Notes: generated by a model from the sequence alone, not told the origin. Counted from the first letter of the stretch, positions 1 through 12,896 are shown. The stretch is DNA of 64,000 nucleotides from Camarhynchus parvulus (GCF_901933205.1 NC_044572.1:33242001-33306000); one strand, 5' to 3'. Numbers and translations: made by a program.

Positions 1-281
1 GGCAGCCGTGGTGAAGGTGGGGTGACCGTGCTTTCTGCCAGGGCAGTCACCATGGCTCAGCCAACTCCCATACCCCGGCAGAGGGCAGCCAGCAGAGCAG
101 GGCTGCTGCTGCAGCTGGGCAAGCCACAGCCCCTGCCAAAGCCCTGTCAGCAAGTGGCCACTTCCCCATCCCTGTGGCTGGAGGGGCAAAAGCTCAGCCG
201 TGCTCCCACAGCTGTGCTGAGCTGCACTCCGCACACCGCTGAGCCTGTTTACACAAAGCCATTTCTTGTTTTCCTTTCCAG

Positions 282-509
282 AAAGAGCGCTGCCAATCGC
301 CGGAGGCAGATGTGTTTATCAAGAAGTGTATCTCAGAGCCTGACGTGGGATCTGCGGCCTCTGGTGCAGCTGAAAAACTCTGTCAACACCTTGGAGAGAG
401 CAAGGCAGCGGGGCCAGCGGGGGACCAGCCGGGACCACAGTGCTGCCAAAAGCTACAAGAGGAGCTCAAGCCAAACAAACCTTTTCCATGCCCTCTGTTC
501 AGTATCTAG
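282..509 (+). CDS. Weak candidate terminal coding exon, unidentified protein
   Basis: A pyrimidine-rich tract ending in TTTCCAG (to 281) could be a splice acceptor. From 282 a phase-0 frame stays open for 75 codons to a TAG at 507-509, and an AATAAA lies about 245 bp further on. The translation starts KERCQSPEAD, contains FIKKCISEP and ends PCPLFSI. I do not recognise it. It has four cysteines, a Gly/Ala/Pro-rich middle, and no signal peptide or membrane segment. A second frame is also open across the same stretch (22-549), so the open frame alone is weak evidence. If the locus really is the gene desert next to MIR148A, a coding gene here is not expected. A lncRNA exon or chance is just as likely. 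Confidence 0.22.
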   Translation, partial: KERCQSPEADVFIKKCISEPDVGSAASGAAEKLCQHLGESKAAGPAGDQPGPQCCQKLQEELKPNKPFPCPLFSI

Positions 510-752
510 TGGGGGTGTCCAAACCACAAATCAGCCAGTTCTTACGTGAAAGGAAAAGCCTTTTTTTATTATTATTTTTTAACCTCTCCCCCTCATTTGG
601 AGACCTGCTCTGCCCTTAAACCTGTGAATATATCACTGTATTAGGTCTGAAAGTTTATGTCAGAGGGATGTTGAAGTCTGACCATGCTGAAGATTGCCTG
701 CTCAGGAAACAAAACACCCTTCTAGGGATCGCTGCATTTGATGATCAGCCTG

Positions 753-758
753 AATAAA
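753..758 (+). terminator. Candidate polyadenylation signal AATAAA
   Basis: A canonical hexamer lies at the start of an A-rich run, about 245 bp after the stop of the candidate exon at 282-509. It would give a short 3' UTR. No clear GT-rich downstream element follows, and the hexamer is common by chance in AT-rich DNA. Confidence 0.25.
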
Positions 759-3700
759 AAAAATACTGAGGGGCAGAGTAAATCCTTCAAGCAGAGACCT
801 GCCGGGTAGGGGAAGGGGGTGAGTTATGGGTTAAAGAGATTTTTTTGTTCATGCTTTCAGGCTCTGTCTGCTGCTCCTGCATTGCCACTGCAGGGAGAGC
901 AGTTTCTGCAGGAGCAGAGGGTCACGGAAACCCTCATCACAGGATGGGAGTCACCCACAGTTCTTGGGGTGTCATCGCAGTCTGCACATCACAGTGAGAT
1001 CTTCCACCTCCTTTTCCAGAAGCATCAGCTCTGAAAGCAAGCAGAAATATAGGTAATTTGCAGAAATCTGTAAAATTATTTTATTGCACAGACCCATGGA
1101 AGGAAAGAGAAAAAGAAGAAAGACAAGAAAAATAAATAAAGAAATTCTGCTTTACAGTGAAATGGAGTTCCTCTGAGTTACATGGAAAACGTTGCCTGTG
1201 TCCGGGCACCAGATTATTGCTTATCTGGTAATCATCAGTCAATTCCATTTGCACTAAACTTCCTGAGGTAGAGAAATCTTCAAATCGCCTCTTTTGTAAA
1301 TCACTCTTACTTCTCCACAACTCTTCTCTCTGTCACCTTCCCCATCCCTCCTCCCTCCTCAGGCTCTGTGACTTGTGCTGGGCAAGGTGCCCAAAGGGGG
1401 CTCTTGCAGCTTCCCCATGGGAGAAGCATAGCTGGCACTCCAGGGGACTCATGTCCCTGAAGCCTTCAAACATGACAAACAGCTGGAGAAAAAAGTGCAT
1501 GCACACACACACACACACAAATGTCACAATTTTCACAATTAAGTACTTAGGAGAAGATTGGGGTTGTATGTAGACAGGCACAGTCCTGGCCCCCCATGCA
1601 TTTTCAGGAATCCCTGAAGCTGGATTCCAGGATGGAAAAGCTACTTTCTCAATCCCCTTTCATTTGGAGCACCTTAACCTTCCTCTTTGTGTGTGTACAA
1701 TGGGGACACAGTCCCCACCACTCCTGGTCCAGAGAGGAAAGCACAGCTCCTCAGTTCATCCATGGACCTGACATGTCCTGGGCCTGGCCACAGTAAGAGT
1801 CCCTGGACTATGTTTCTTACACTTAGTGCAAGGCAATTGGAAGGTGCTCTTCTCTGAAGCTTCCTGCTGCTGTTTACTTTATAACATGAGTATAACAATA
1901 AACAAATCCTGGTTATTCCATGCTCATGGGCACATGGAAGAAAGTGGGCAAGACGATATTTTGTGACATCTGATATCGCCAGTGGGATCTAAATAGGCAA
2001 TAAAGACATGAAATAAATACACCTTTTTGTGGGACACCTGTGGAAGTGCAAAGCATAGTGTTTCTCTTTGTATCCACTGGGCTTGCAGGATTCTCACCTT
2101 TGGGCCACAAGTTTTCCTTGCCAAGACAAAGGTACAGAGCATGGGGTTAAACTTGCTCATGTGCAGTATCCTATTCTCAGCATCAGTTTCAAGAAGGTTT
2201 CTATACTTAGTGTCTCCCCAAACTATCTAAGTCCTGCCTAAGTCTGTTTGGATGGCTCTGACAGTCTCAAAGAGAACTGTTTCTGAAGTTCAGGCTCATG
2301 AGAAAGACAGCTTTCTGGTTTCTCCCATAATGCATGGGTTTAGTTATTTTCCAAACCAAAAACCCCAAATGCAGAGTTTTTTACCCTTCTGCTCCCCCTT
2401 CCTGCCGTTCAAAGCCTTTGCATCGACCACAGTACTCATTCTCACACACCTCCAAGAGCTGCAGCTTATAATCTTCACACCAAATTAATTTCTGTTTACA
2501 GTCTCACAGTTGGTCAGGAGAGGGGTTTCCCAAACTCAAAAAATCAGCATCTGCCTCTTTTGTGTATTTCCCACTTAATATCTAGGAAAAATACAGCAAC
2601 AAGACCATACTATCAAAAAATATATGAAAACTTTTTTCCAGAGTTATTCAGAAGCTACCCAAACACTGCACATTCACGGATTCTGTGGCAGGCTTTATGT
2701 TGTCAAACAGATAAGGAACACGGTGGGATAGATTTCCCAAATGGGCTAAATCAGCACCATTCCCTTGACTCCATTCACAGAGTACAAGTCTGGCCTGAGA
2801 TATCTAAGACAGAGGTACCATGACCAGGAGTTAAATTAGAGTCTACAATTCCCATTAGTATTTCCTGTAACAGGAATCTTTGCTGGAACTGCCATATCTC
2901 AGTGCTTCCTGAAGTACAAGTAATTATTGGGGATGTCAGGAAAAAATCCTTGGGGATAGACTCATGCACATACCTACTTGGGCACACTGGGCACACCTCT
3001 GCTGGGAGCCTGGCTTATTTTTCTGGGTAATGAAACACTGAATGTCTGCTTTTCAGGATGATATTTTATGCATGTAGATGACAGCACAGGCAAAATGTCA
3101 GAATAGTCATTTTCTCTGGCTGGTCGACAACAAGGCTTGCAACTAAAGTCCAAACTAAAACATGTTACCCTTTGGAAAGATCGCATTACTGCCAATAGGC
3201 AAAACGTTCAAAACTGCTTATCAGCCAGGCTTGGGGTAAGGCCAGAGCACCTCTGGAGCAGATATGTGCCCACACATCACATATCTGATAACAGCCACTT
3301 CTCTGCAAGCTCCCAGTGAGGCTGCTTGTACTCTCTCTGCATCCAGTTCACCAAGGCCCAGAGGCAGAGGATGAGAAAGCATCTGAGCTTCTTTGCTGCG
3401 TGTTTCCTGTTTCGTTTGTTTCTTTGTTTTGAAAAAGAGAAGAAAGAATCTGTCTTGAGTGTCATGTATAGAGACTCTGGCTCTGAAACTGCTGCAGTGC
3501 TCCCATTCAGCTCCCAGCATCCCCAGGCTCAATGGCCTTTTATGCCCCGAGCAGTGACATGACAGGAACTGCGGTTACCATGTCACCCGCAGCTATTGCA
3601 GGCTCAGAGGGATCAGGACCTCCAGCCACAGGTTATGGACTCAATACACAATCACAGAGTCAGTCCCTTCAGCTCCATGATCACTCAGACCTGGCAAGGG

Positions 3701-3933
3701 AACCTTTGGAACGCGTCTGCCCTCTCCAGCACACCGTTTACGTTTTACAGGACCCAGAAAATCTAAATGTTTGACCATTTTTCTGTACGCTGTTAGAACG
3801 AACAATTTAAATTTCAGCCAATTTGTTTTGTCTTTAGCAAGCTACAGTTTTGCAAGAGCACTGTGAAATCACTAACAAAAATTCCATCACTTTTACCTGC
3901 TCTGGGACACAAATCACAGTTTAAATGATGCAG
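759..3933. other. Intergenic, no gene recognised
   Basis: Unique-looking, moderately AT-rich sequence. Open frames are short (under 110 codons), overlap on both strands and resemble nothing I know. The only simple repeat is the CA tract listed separately. Confidence 0.5.
1502..1519. repeat. (CA)n microsatellite, 9 units
   Basis: An uninterrupted CA run that ends in AAATG. It is a likely length-polymorphic site. Confidence 0.9.
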
Positions 3934-3957
3934 TTTTTTTGTTTTTTTTTTTTTTTT
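3934..3957. repeat. Poly-T tract with one G interruption
   Basis: T7, then G, then T16. It could be the tail of an old retroposed sequence on the minus strand, but no element body is recognisable beside it. Confidence 0.85.
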
Positions 3958-3959
3958 AA

Positions 3960-4779
3960 TGTGAGAATTGTTTATTCTAGGGTTGATTTCTTGAGCTTCT
4001 GACTCCCTTGTGGTTGGATAAGTCACCTAGTGGTGGTCCCCAAGCAGAGCTTATGAGCAGGTTCCTGGTGAAAGGAAGCCAACAGAAAGCAACTGGGCAA
4101 ATTTGCCTTTTGCAGCCATTTGAGGCCTCAAAACCCCATCACACGAGCAATACTGAGAACTCAAAGAAGCATCAAGCTGGACAAAGTGGACCAGTTAGAA
4201 AATTAAAATGACAATTCACAGAAAAGACATTCCACTGTGTATCCAGCTCCAATTTGTGTATCTATTGCCTGCTTTGTGTTAAAAGCTCTCTCCTGAATTA
4301 AATGCACATGTTTTCCCAGGATTTCATAAAACTCCACAGTTGCATTTAGACAACAGTAAGATAGCTCTCAGCTTTTCCAGCATTGTCTTACTGGCTTTTT
4401 GGGAGGGAAGCAATGTGAAAATCTTCCCAAAACAGCTGTAACGACTTCAAAATTTTGCATTGGTATTTTTCAAGCTGTAGAAATGTTTTGGGGGTGCTTT
4501 TGTTTGGTTTTGTTTTGCTTTTTGTTTTTTAAGGTATTAGCTACCTTGCTAAGGCTAGAAGTACCGAAGCACGGGTGCAGAAAACATTGCATATTTTTCT
4601 TTACAGGAACGCGTCTTCTACTAACCCGAATTTCACCAGCTTTCCCACTGTATTAAATGAACCCACTGCCCCAGCGAAAACCGGCCGGCAGCCTCGCAGG
4701 AGGATGGAAAACCGCTGGAAACGGGGCCGCTCCCCGGTGTCTGCTGCCCTCCGGTGGCTGGCACAGACCGCTCCTAGTT
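3960..4779. other. Intergenic, no gene recognised
   Basis: AT-rich unique sequence. GC and CpG content rise briefly at about 4610-4770 just before the AT/GT microsatellite. No supported gene. Confidence 0.45.
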
Positions 4780-4956
4780 TATACACGTATCTACATACAT
4801 ATGTACGTATAAACGTGTACACGTACATACATACACATATATAGGTGTACAACACACATATATAGGTATATAGATGTGCATACGCACACATATGGACGTG
4901 TGTGTGTACGTGTGTTTATATGTGTGTATATATATATGTGTGTATATATAGATGTT
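4780..4956. repeat. Compound (TA/CA/TG) dinucleotide-rich microsatellite
   Basis: About 175 bp of alternating purine-pyrimidine sequence: ACATACATATGTACGTA-like runs, then GTGTGTGTACGTGTG, then TATATATA. Such alternation favours Z-DNA or unpaired DNA. ORFs reading tyrosine/valine/cysteine repeats across it are artefacts. Confidence 0.85.
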
Positions 4957-4959
4957 TAC

Positions 4960-6890
4960 ATTAAAAGCATCGTGTGTCTCCTAACTAGAAATTCCCCCTC
5001 GACCCCAAACCGCCCCCTCACTTTAGGCTTTGGGAACGCAATTCACAAGATTTGGGGACACCATTTAAGGACGCTGCACGATGCTCCCTTAACGAGAGCA
5101 AAAAAGGTAACACCTCACAGCAGATAGACGCAAGCACAGATTCCCAAGCCAAACAAACACATCTGTGTGGAAGGAAATAGTCTGTGGCACAGCAGTAAAA
5201 TGGGGGGGCGAGGGTGAGTGGAGGGGGTTGAAACCCTTATTTTTCCTTTTTCTTTTTCTATTTTTGTCGATTGCTTGGTGGCTTTGTTGTTAGTTTTACA
5301 CCCCAGCCCCCCTGTACTTCCCCAGGGAACCACTTTCCCTTGTCGAGCTTGCAGACGTGACACTGTGGGAAAGATGCCGGGTTGTACTTTGTCCTGCTTC
5401 GCTGCCCCCAGCACGGATCTGGCTGCTTTCCGGCCAGCATTCTTCTGCAGTGCTCTAACTTCGTGGAAAGGAGAAATCTGAGGGCTTAGGGGGGGAAGGT
5501 TTTAGGGTTTCACCAGGACAGACAGCCCGTGCTATAGAAACAAACAAACTATGCAGTGAAAGCATTTTAAAGTCACAATTCTCTGACTCTGTGCGAAAGC
5601 AAAACAGACTAGAAAACCACAGGCTCTGTATTCACAACCCTCAGGGTGCAAAGTGGCCTGAATAAAACCAAAAGAAATGGTTGTCCAAGAACAGGCCAGG
5701 AAGGCGGTGGGATACTGAAGAAAGACTGGGAGAGGCTTGGGGACAGAGAATTAGTAAGAGGAGGGGAGAAAATGACTGGGGGGCCACGGTTCAGCAGCGA
5801 CCCTATAACGAGCTCATCAGCAAACACATCCATTTCACCACAGGGCATGCTTAGCTCCCAGTGCAGCTCCTGGGAATGACCACTGCACTGGGAAAAGAGG
5901 GGAGGGTCAATTATTTCCGATTATTTGGAGATGGGAGAGGAGATTCTTTCCAAGCCCAGTGGGCAATCAGACTTGTGCAATGAAGTGTAGCATTTGTTTC
6001 TCCTTGTTACCATAGGAGATATATCCCCTCGGCTGTGCAATCATCTCTATTTCCCTCCCCAACTCAAGGCCCCTTTCACTTCTCACCAAACTACGCAGTC
6101 ATTTCTTGAGGGAGTGAATTACAGCAAGTTTTTCCCTAAGGAACCTTCCTTATTTAGAGAGAAACCACAAGCCAGGGAGATCTGGGAGTGGAGAAAGAGA
6201 AAAAGAGATCAGGCTTGTTTAGAAGCAGCAGCTAAACAGCTGGGAGATCTTTCAGTTGGTTTATATTTCTAACTCTGTTTGGGTCTTGCTTTACAACCTC
6301 GAATGAAAACAAATCAGGATTGTTTCCTCTTTCTTGGAATGTCTGTTTAGGGTTTTAAGGGAGAAACAAGGAGGGGGAGAGGGGGAACAACTCCACATGG
6401 ATTCTCAGGAATCACCGCTTTCCCAGTGCCTGCAGCCTCTTTATCCCCCTGCTAACCACTCCTGCACACATGCAGCCTCACTCTATTCCAGCCACACAAT
6501 ACAGAGACATTTGTAAAAGTGCTTTGTCCAAAAAAGTGGCTTTTCACCCTTCTCTTGGAAAAGGGAAATGGTTTTTTCTGTGTTTGGTTCCTTCAGAATA
6601 AACTGTCCTGGAGCATCACACTGATTTAATTTTTTTTTCAAGTCACAAAAGCAGAATATCTTTCTCTCACACACTCCACTCCCCTCCCTTAAAAAAAAAA
6701 ATCCTTTCGTTGCTCCATACAAATATCACGTGAAATTCTTTCATGGGATTATTCCTAAATGCCGAGTTCTGAATTCAAGAGCTTTCCCACGTACACAAGC
6801 ACTTGTGAGCTGTCTCAGCCCAGCTCCAAGGGGCTCACACAGGCACGACATGTCCTTCTATCGCGGAGTCACTGCCACGCCGGGCAGAAG
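4960..6890. other. Intergenic flank of the CpG-island complex
   Basis: Mixed-composition sequence with G-rich stretches (for example around 5200-5230) and purine-rich segments. I found no recognisable gene, transposon or long tandem repeat. Confidence 0.45.
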
Positions 6891-7892
6891 CATAGCGTGA
6901 TGGTTCTTGGCCCATTAAAAGTTGTTTAAATTCCATTCTATACGCGGTGGCCTCAAAGTGCCTCGTCTGCTAAACCGAACCGAAGGGACTGCAGGCTCCC
7001 CCAGAGACAAAAATGCAAACCCCGCGAAAGCGGGATGGGAAGAGGGACAGGACAGGAGGAACGGCGGCTGTACGGGAGCTCGGCGGGCAGCCCTGGCTCA
7101 GGGACGGGGCTGGCTGTGACAGTCCCGGACCAGGAGAGGATAGAAGCAGCTCCAGCGAGCTTATCGGCTCGGGGAAGTTCTTTACAGGATAACTTCCCTT
7201 TTTTACACTTAAAACTACACGCATAAAATAGAAACGCGTCCCGGTGCCAGTGTGTGTATGTGTATTTGCAGTCCCGGCATGGGGACACGAGGATCACACC
7301 CGAAACTCTCGGATGGCAGCCGGGCAGGCCGGGCTGCCGCTGCGGGCTCTCCATGGCGGAGGGCCGGGGGACAGCTGGGGCCGGACCCCGCTCTGTGCAC
7401 CGCACAGGAGCTGACGGGGAGGGCCCGACCCGGGGCTGCTGCTGAGTGCGTGGGACCGTGCTCCAGGCACGGGTGTCCCCGGTCCCGCAGCGCCCGGCGC
7501 GGACTCGCCGCCGGCCGAGGCGACCCCGAGCATCCCCAAAGCCGGCTCGGGCAGCGGCGGCTCCAGCGGGAGCCGCTCCGGAGCTGCCACTGAGCCAACC
7601 CGCAAAACACCTCCGTCCCGTCCCTTCCCGGGGAAAAGAGAACCGGAGCTGCTTCACTTTGTCTAATTAACTTTAATAATAAATGCCACTTCCCCTGGCC
7701 GAAGGTAGGAAATTCGCCCTACACAGAATTCGGGGTGTGAATGACAGTGAAGCTCCCGAGTGGCCGTGGACTTAGTTTCCGATTTTAATTTTTTTTCCCT
7801 GGGCAGACGTGGACAAGGACTAAAAATCATAAAGTCAAGGGGTTCAGCCGGCTGCCCGCCTCGGCTCTGGGTATGAGCTCCGTGCCCAGCCC

Positions 7893-7978
7893 GGCGGGCA
7901 GCCGCACGGCAGCGGCTCGGGGCAGCTCCGGGGCCCGCGGGCAGCCCCACGGCAGCGGCTCGGGGCAGCCCCGTTGCT
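7893..7978. repeat. 43-bp tandem duplication inside the CpG island
   Basis: Two copies at 43-bp spacing share the block ACGGCAGCGGCTCGGGGCAG (about 7905 and 7948), with near-identical flanks. It is a short GC-rich duplication. Confidence 0.75.
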
Positions 7979-8050
7979 GCCGGGCCCGGCTGCAGTGCCC
8001 CGCGCGGCCACGGGGAGGCGCCCCCTCCGGCGCCCCCTCTGGCCCCCTTA

Positions 8051-8270
8051 ATTTGCATACGCGGTGTGGATTGGTTGGTGTTTCCACCTACGTCATCTCT
8101 GACGCCAAAGCTCCCCGGCCAATGGCTCTCCAGGAGCTCCGCCATTGGCTGCCTGCGGGGATGTCAATCAGGACTAATTTGCATGCGGGCGCGCTCCCGC
8201 CGTGGGAGCGGAAGTGGGCGGGGCTCGGGGGGCGCGCGGGGGCCCGGCGGTCACGCGGAGTCGTACGTCA
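8051..8270. promoter_or_regulatory. Promoter-like module A: octamer, CCAAT and CRE-like sites
   Basis: Within 220 bp I see ATTTGCAT at 8051-8058 and 8177-8184 (POU octamer), ATTGG at 8070-8074 and 8144-8148, CCAAT at 8119-8123 (NF-Y), TACGTCAT at 8089-8096 and TACGTCAC near 8263-8270 (CRE/ATF-like), and GGGCGGGG near 8217. The 49-bp and 25-bp CCAAT spacings resemble multi-NF-Y promoters. Inverted and direct CCAAT boxes together allow bidirectional firing. No TATA box is clear. Active use is inference. Confidence 0.55.
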
Positions 8271-9232
8271 CAGCCGTGGCACGCGCTGGCACCGCCCCGC
8301 CCCGCCGCGCGCGTGGCGCTGCGGAGCCGCGCGGTACCGGCGCCCGGGGAAGGGGGCGGTGTCCGCAAGGAGCGCTCCGAAAGGATAGCCCAGCGCGGAG
8401 ACACGCGTGTGCCGTGTCCGTGGCATGTGTTCGTGGTGTGTGCTGTTGTGCCGGCCACACCTGTGTGTCCGGCTGCTCCGGCAGCGGGAGGCAGAGGCAA
8501 AGCCGCCGGTGCCCCTCCACGTTCCCCCGCGTCTCCCCGCGGGATGGGAGTCGGGGGCGTGGGAGTCCCGGGACACGCTCGAGGGAGAGGGGCCGCGTAG
8601 CAGCTCCCCACCGTGCGGGGTAGCGCCGAGCGGCGTGGGGAAAACGAGGCAGGAGCGAACGCGGGGCAGCCCCTCGCTCGTTGCGCACACGGGCAGCGCC
8701 GCGCTCCGGCGGACGGGAGCACAGCTCACCCCCGGCCCCGCCGCGCACCGCGCCCGCTCCCGTCCCCAAAGCCCTGGCGCTGGCGACACGTCCCGCGTCA
8801 CCGATGGGCGCTGCACGTCACCCCGCCGGCCCCCGACGTCACCGCCGGTGGCATAGCGGGGAGCGGGCTGCGAGTGCTCTCGGAACGGGGATTTACGTGC
8901 TGCGGGAGCCAGCGCTACGCGGCTCCCGGAGACAGACGGGCACACACAGAAGGGAGCAGCCAGCCCCGTCCCATCGCGCCCTGGAATTCTGGGGGTCCGG
9001 AATCAGAGCGGGCGCCCTGCAAGGGCCGCACAGCGGAAGGGCCGCGGGAGCCGCGGAGGCGCGGCCGGGCCGCCTCGCCGCCCCCGGCGATGCGGTACGG
9101 CGGGGCCGGCTTCGGCTCCTTAGGCGTGTTTACAGGAAACACACAAAACAAAACCAGCCCCAGGTGCTCCCTGAGTCTCTCGCCGCCCTCATTAAGAAAT
9201 TGAGGCCGAAGCAGCCCCCGAGACGGTCGGGG

Positions 9233-9240
9233 TGACGTCA
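9233..9240. promoter_or_regulatory. Full palindromic CRE, TGACGTCA
   Basis: A perfect 8-bp cAMP response element at the 3' edge of the first CpG island, with a further GTCGTCACGG about 17 bp downstream. A separate GACGTCAC lies at about 8835-8842. CREB/ATF binding at CpG-island CREs is well established; occupancy here is not shown. Confidence 0.55.
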
Positions 9241-9310
9241 CTGGGGAGGGGCCGTGTCGTCACGGCTGGCGGGACCGAGGGCGGGAGCCGCGATCCCCCC
9301 GCGGCAGCAC

Positions 9311-12300
9311 CGGGACCTGCCAGGTGTTGGATTTCCGCCGCGGTGCCAAATTGATGCTTTAATTGCCGAAGCAGCTCTATTTTCTCCCCTGGTCTTACTT
9401 CTTATTTTCTTTTTTTTCCCCTCCCTTTTTCCTCGCAAATAAAGTAAACACAAGAGGGCGTTTCGAGCCTTTGATCCCGGCTCTGTACAGTAAGGAAAAC
9501 AAACCATGAACTTCAAAAGGGATGGAGCTTTTCTGGGGTTAATTTCGCTTCCTAAACGGCTGAACACGGCAATAAATCATAGCTTCCCTCCCCTCCAGGA
9601 AAGCGCTAATCGGAGGAATATGTCCCAAAAGCAGCCTTCAGCATCGGCAGCCTCAGAGCCCGCGTAGGCTGTGATCTGACGGATCAAACTTCATGCGGGA
9701 GATATTATAAATCAACAGGTTTCATAAATCTTGGCAGGCGACAGCTCCGCGGAGCCGGGGCGTGGGCGGGAGAAAGGGAGTGCCCAGCGGTAATGTGGGT
9801 ACCGTGAAAATTCACTTCCTCGCAAGAATTGCATTAAGTAAACCTAACACCGAAATGTTGTCTGGCAATCTGTCTTGAAAAGGTTACAGCGTGTTAAAGA
9901 TTTGGAAAGCTCCATAAAGCAGTAAAGATTATGAAGTACAGCTTAAAGGTTTATCAAATGACTTCCCGTGCCGGGACATTTAAACCGAAGGCAAAACCTG
10001 AAGCCTGTGATCTTTGCAGTCTGAGCCCATAAACGTGTTTGAGGAGGGATTCTGGTTTCTGCCGCTTTTTAGTATTGCTTCTCTAACACGTAATTGAAAT
10101 CCACTTTTCAGGAGCCGATATCTGGTAGTAAAACTGAAACACCAGGCAATTACACGCGGTGCTTTAAAACCAGTCCGAAGGGGCATACACCCAAAATCAG
10201 GAAGCGAACCTGTGGCTAGAAACTGGGGAAACGATCCTTAAACCCTTTTGTCGCGAGTCTGGGAGGAAGGGGAAGCGAGCGTGTGCTGGGAACGGCATGG
10301 AGGAGAAGGGGCACAGCAGCCCGAGCTGCTCCGAGTCCCCGGGGCGCGGGGTAGGGCAGTGGGGGCGACCAGCCGCGGTGCCGGGAGCCGCGGAGGCGCC
10401 TCCGGGCTCTTCCCTCGCTGGTTTCCGTTCGAGGCTGCCCCTCCGTTCCCTGCACACGCACACAGCGGCTCTGAATCACACGGTGTTTTTAAGGGGGCTC
10501 TTTGATCTGGCCAAGTGTCAGAGCCCCGAAAGCCCGGACTCAAATAACACGTCGTTACGGCAAACAAATTTCTGCAGTCAGCTTTATGGCTTTATTGTCT
10601 ATGGCACGAATAAACTCGGGGAATTAGCAGGTTAGGGGAAAAAAAAAGTAAAAAGTTCTCCTATAATAAAATACACATCTGTTTCCAGGGAAAATATGGT
10701 AAAAAACACACACAGCGTCAAAACCTGGCTTAGTCGCCACTGGCTGTATGGATAGGGAAAAGTACCATCTGTCATTTCTGAAGTGGCCCTTATGTGGGTA
10801 TTTACCTTTTCAATAGGCGTTTTAATCACTCGTCTTATATTTAGTGTTGACTGTATTTTGCAATACACACATTAAAATAAAATAGCAAGCTCAGTGTGTG
10901 TGTACAATCATATCAATTCCCTTTCCGTGAACAAGCAGGCGCACTTAAAGCATAGACTACCATAAAATTTATATAGGGGTAGATTTTTATGGGCTTGTGT
11001 ATTAATAGTCTCTAATAAAATAAAGTTTACTCTGTGTGTGTGTGGTTTGCGTGCATGTGGCTACGCTCACCGTGCAGCTCTCAGTGTGCTGGATAACCTG
11101 TGCAGGAATTATTAAAGGGGGTATATACATATACCCATTAACACGTAGTGATAAATCAGCGAACGTCTGGGTTTGCCTGCGTGCATACCGAGATCTAATT
11201 TCCGAGCTGGGAGAACAATATATCATCTCCGATATTTCAACAAGTGGGGGTTTTGTGTGTCTTAAATATTTTGCGAGCCAGACTACCCAACCGGAAATAA
11301 TGGATTTTCTATGAGATATTAAAGAAAAATCCATCATCTTTTTTTTTTTCCTCCTTGGAAAATCTTTAAAAGTTTGGGAAATAAAATCCCAGAGATTTGC
11401 GAGGATATTAAACCGTTTCTTTGCACACACGCGCGTGTACACGCACACCCGCACCCTTCCACACGCACACACGTGCTGCCCTTTTTGTAAGGATTCCCAC
11501 CAAACCCATGAAAGGACACCGATGGGTGTTAATGCGATTTAGGAGCTCTCCATCCACAGCTTTAGTTCTTCCCTGGGTATTGCATTCACATGTACTTTAT
11601 TTGTATTTTATAGATAAATGTTTTACACATTGTATATGTATATGTGTGTACGTTTAGCAAGAAATGTAGATTAATTGATTTGAGCCTCGGCTCCGGGGGA
11701 CCCTGGCAGACTCCGCCGGGGACGTTCTGCGGGACAATGGGGACCTCCCGCCAGGTACCGCAGCGCAAAGGGGCGATGGGGCGAAGGAAGTAAGTACCGG
11801 AGAGGTTGCCAAGGGAAGCACCCCGGCACGGGCGGCGGACCCGCCTGCCCGGGAGCGGGGATCACCCGGGCTTTATTCCCTACCATAGCTCACATCTTCC
11901 CGGCCCTTTAATAAATCCGAATATTTACCCTCGAGAGAAACGCTTTATGCGGCTGCATGAGGGCCGGTAACCTTTGACAGGAGCCGTCACAAAACACTCC
12001 TCCGTAATGGACCACAGTGCGCGTACATCTAATTTATTGTGCTAAAAGTTATTGCAGAGGCTGCGGGAGGGGGTCTCGGGCTACAAATAAGCGTTTTGCC
12101 ACTGAGCGGAAAACACCGCCCCTGGGTCAGCCGGGCAAAGCCACAGGGTATCCGATTCGGCCCCAGCATCCATCCCATGTGATGCCGCTTTCATGGCTTT
12201 TTGTGGGGAAAAGACTACAACAAAAAAACCTGCACCGGATACTGCAAGGCGATCCCCGGTAATGTGGCAGGCAATATGTTTCCCGCGTATCTGATAAAGC

Positions 12301-12330
12301 GGACCGTTGAAACGAAGGGAAGGAAATCGC
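9311..12330. other. Non-coding interval between CpG islands, possible regulatory sequence
   Basis: No protein gene is recognisable. The interval alternates AT-rich blocks (10,630-11,400, with TAAT and ATAAA motifs) and two small CpG-rich patches at about 10,250-10,450 and 11,690-11,870. The stretch 9,600-10,000 is repeat-free and keeps scattered CpGs in AT-rich surroundings, which is typical of conserved non-coding elements, but conservation cannot be measured here. A GTGTGTGTG run lies near 11,035 and a CACACGCGCGTGTACACGCACAC-like alternating tract at about 11,424-11,475. Confidence 0.4.
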
Positions 12331-12896
12331 GCCCGATTTAACGGGGAGAAGCGGGAAAACCCCTGAGCCTCGCGTGGCGGCGGTGCCAGCGCGGGTCCGG
12401 AGCCACCGGCATTCCCGGGCTTGGACCGGCCGCGGTGCGGTGCGGTGCAGTGCGGATGGAGCCCCACCCGGGGTGGGAGCAGCCCGGGAGCCTTTTAAAC
12501 CTGGCGGCCGGTGCGGGCTAATAAGGGGGGACACTTCCAGCGGCAGCAGCACCCGTGGGGGAGCGGGAGGAAGCCCGATGGGATATTACCCTGTTTGTTT
12601 TCCCTTTGATCCGTAGGAAATAGGTCCTGCACTGCGTGACCCATTAAACTAATAAGATTATAAAGATCAGCAAGAGGGGCTGGGGCCGCTAATGGTTCCC
12701 ATCTGGGCCAGGTTTCGGCGTTATTAAAAACGGCGAGGCAGCGGGCTTGGGTTACAGAGCCGAGGTGAAAGCGGAGAGAGCGGAGAGCCGGGACCACCCA
12801 TCTCACCAATTAGCGTGGCGGGGCGGAAGGGCGCGGGGCGAGCCGCAGGGGCCGGCACGCAATAAACCACGGCGGGCCCCGCGCCCCGCCCCTCAT

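Larger units (their letters stand above)
6940..9310. promoter_or_regulatory. Large CpG island, first of the 7-14 kb complex
   Basis: From about 6.94 kb composition shifts to very GC-rich with undepleted CpG, densest at 7320-7600 and 7850-9110, then falls off after the CRE at 9233. Many overlapping ORFs (up to 234 codons, minus strand 6953-7657) exist because stop codons are rare in such DNA. Their translations are low-complexity Arg/Ala/Pro/Gly and match no family I know. A vertebrate CpG island of this size usually marks a promoter, often of a developmental regulator or a lncRNA. The transcript it serves is not visible here. Confidence 0.7.

Noticed and set aside
6953..7657. 234-codon minus-strand ORF in the first CpG island
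   Set aside because: Low-complexity Arg/Ala/Pro/Gly translation, overlapping long ORFs in other frames and no family resemblance; expected from stop-poor GC-rich DNA.
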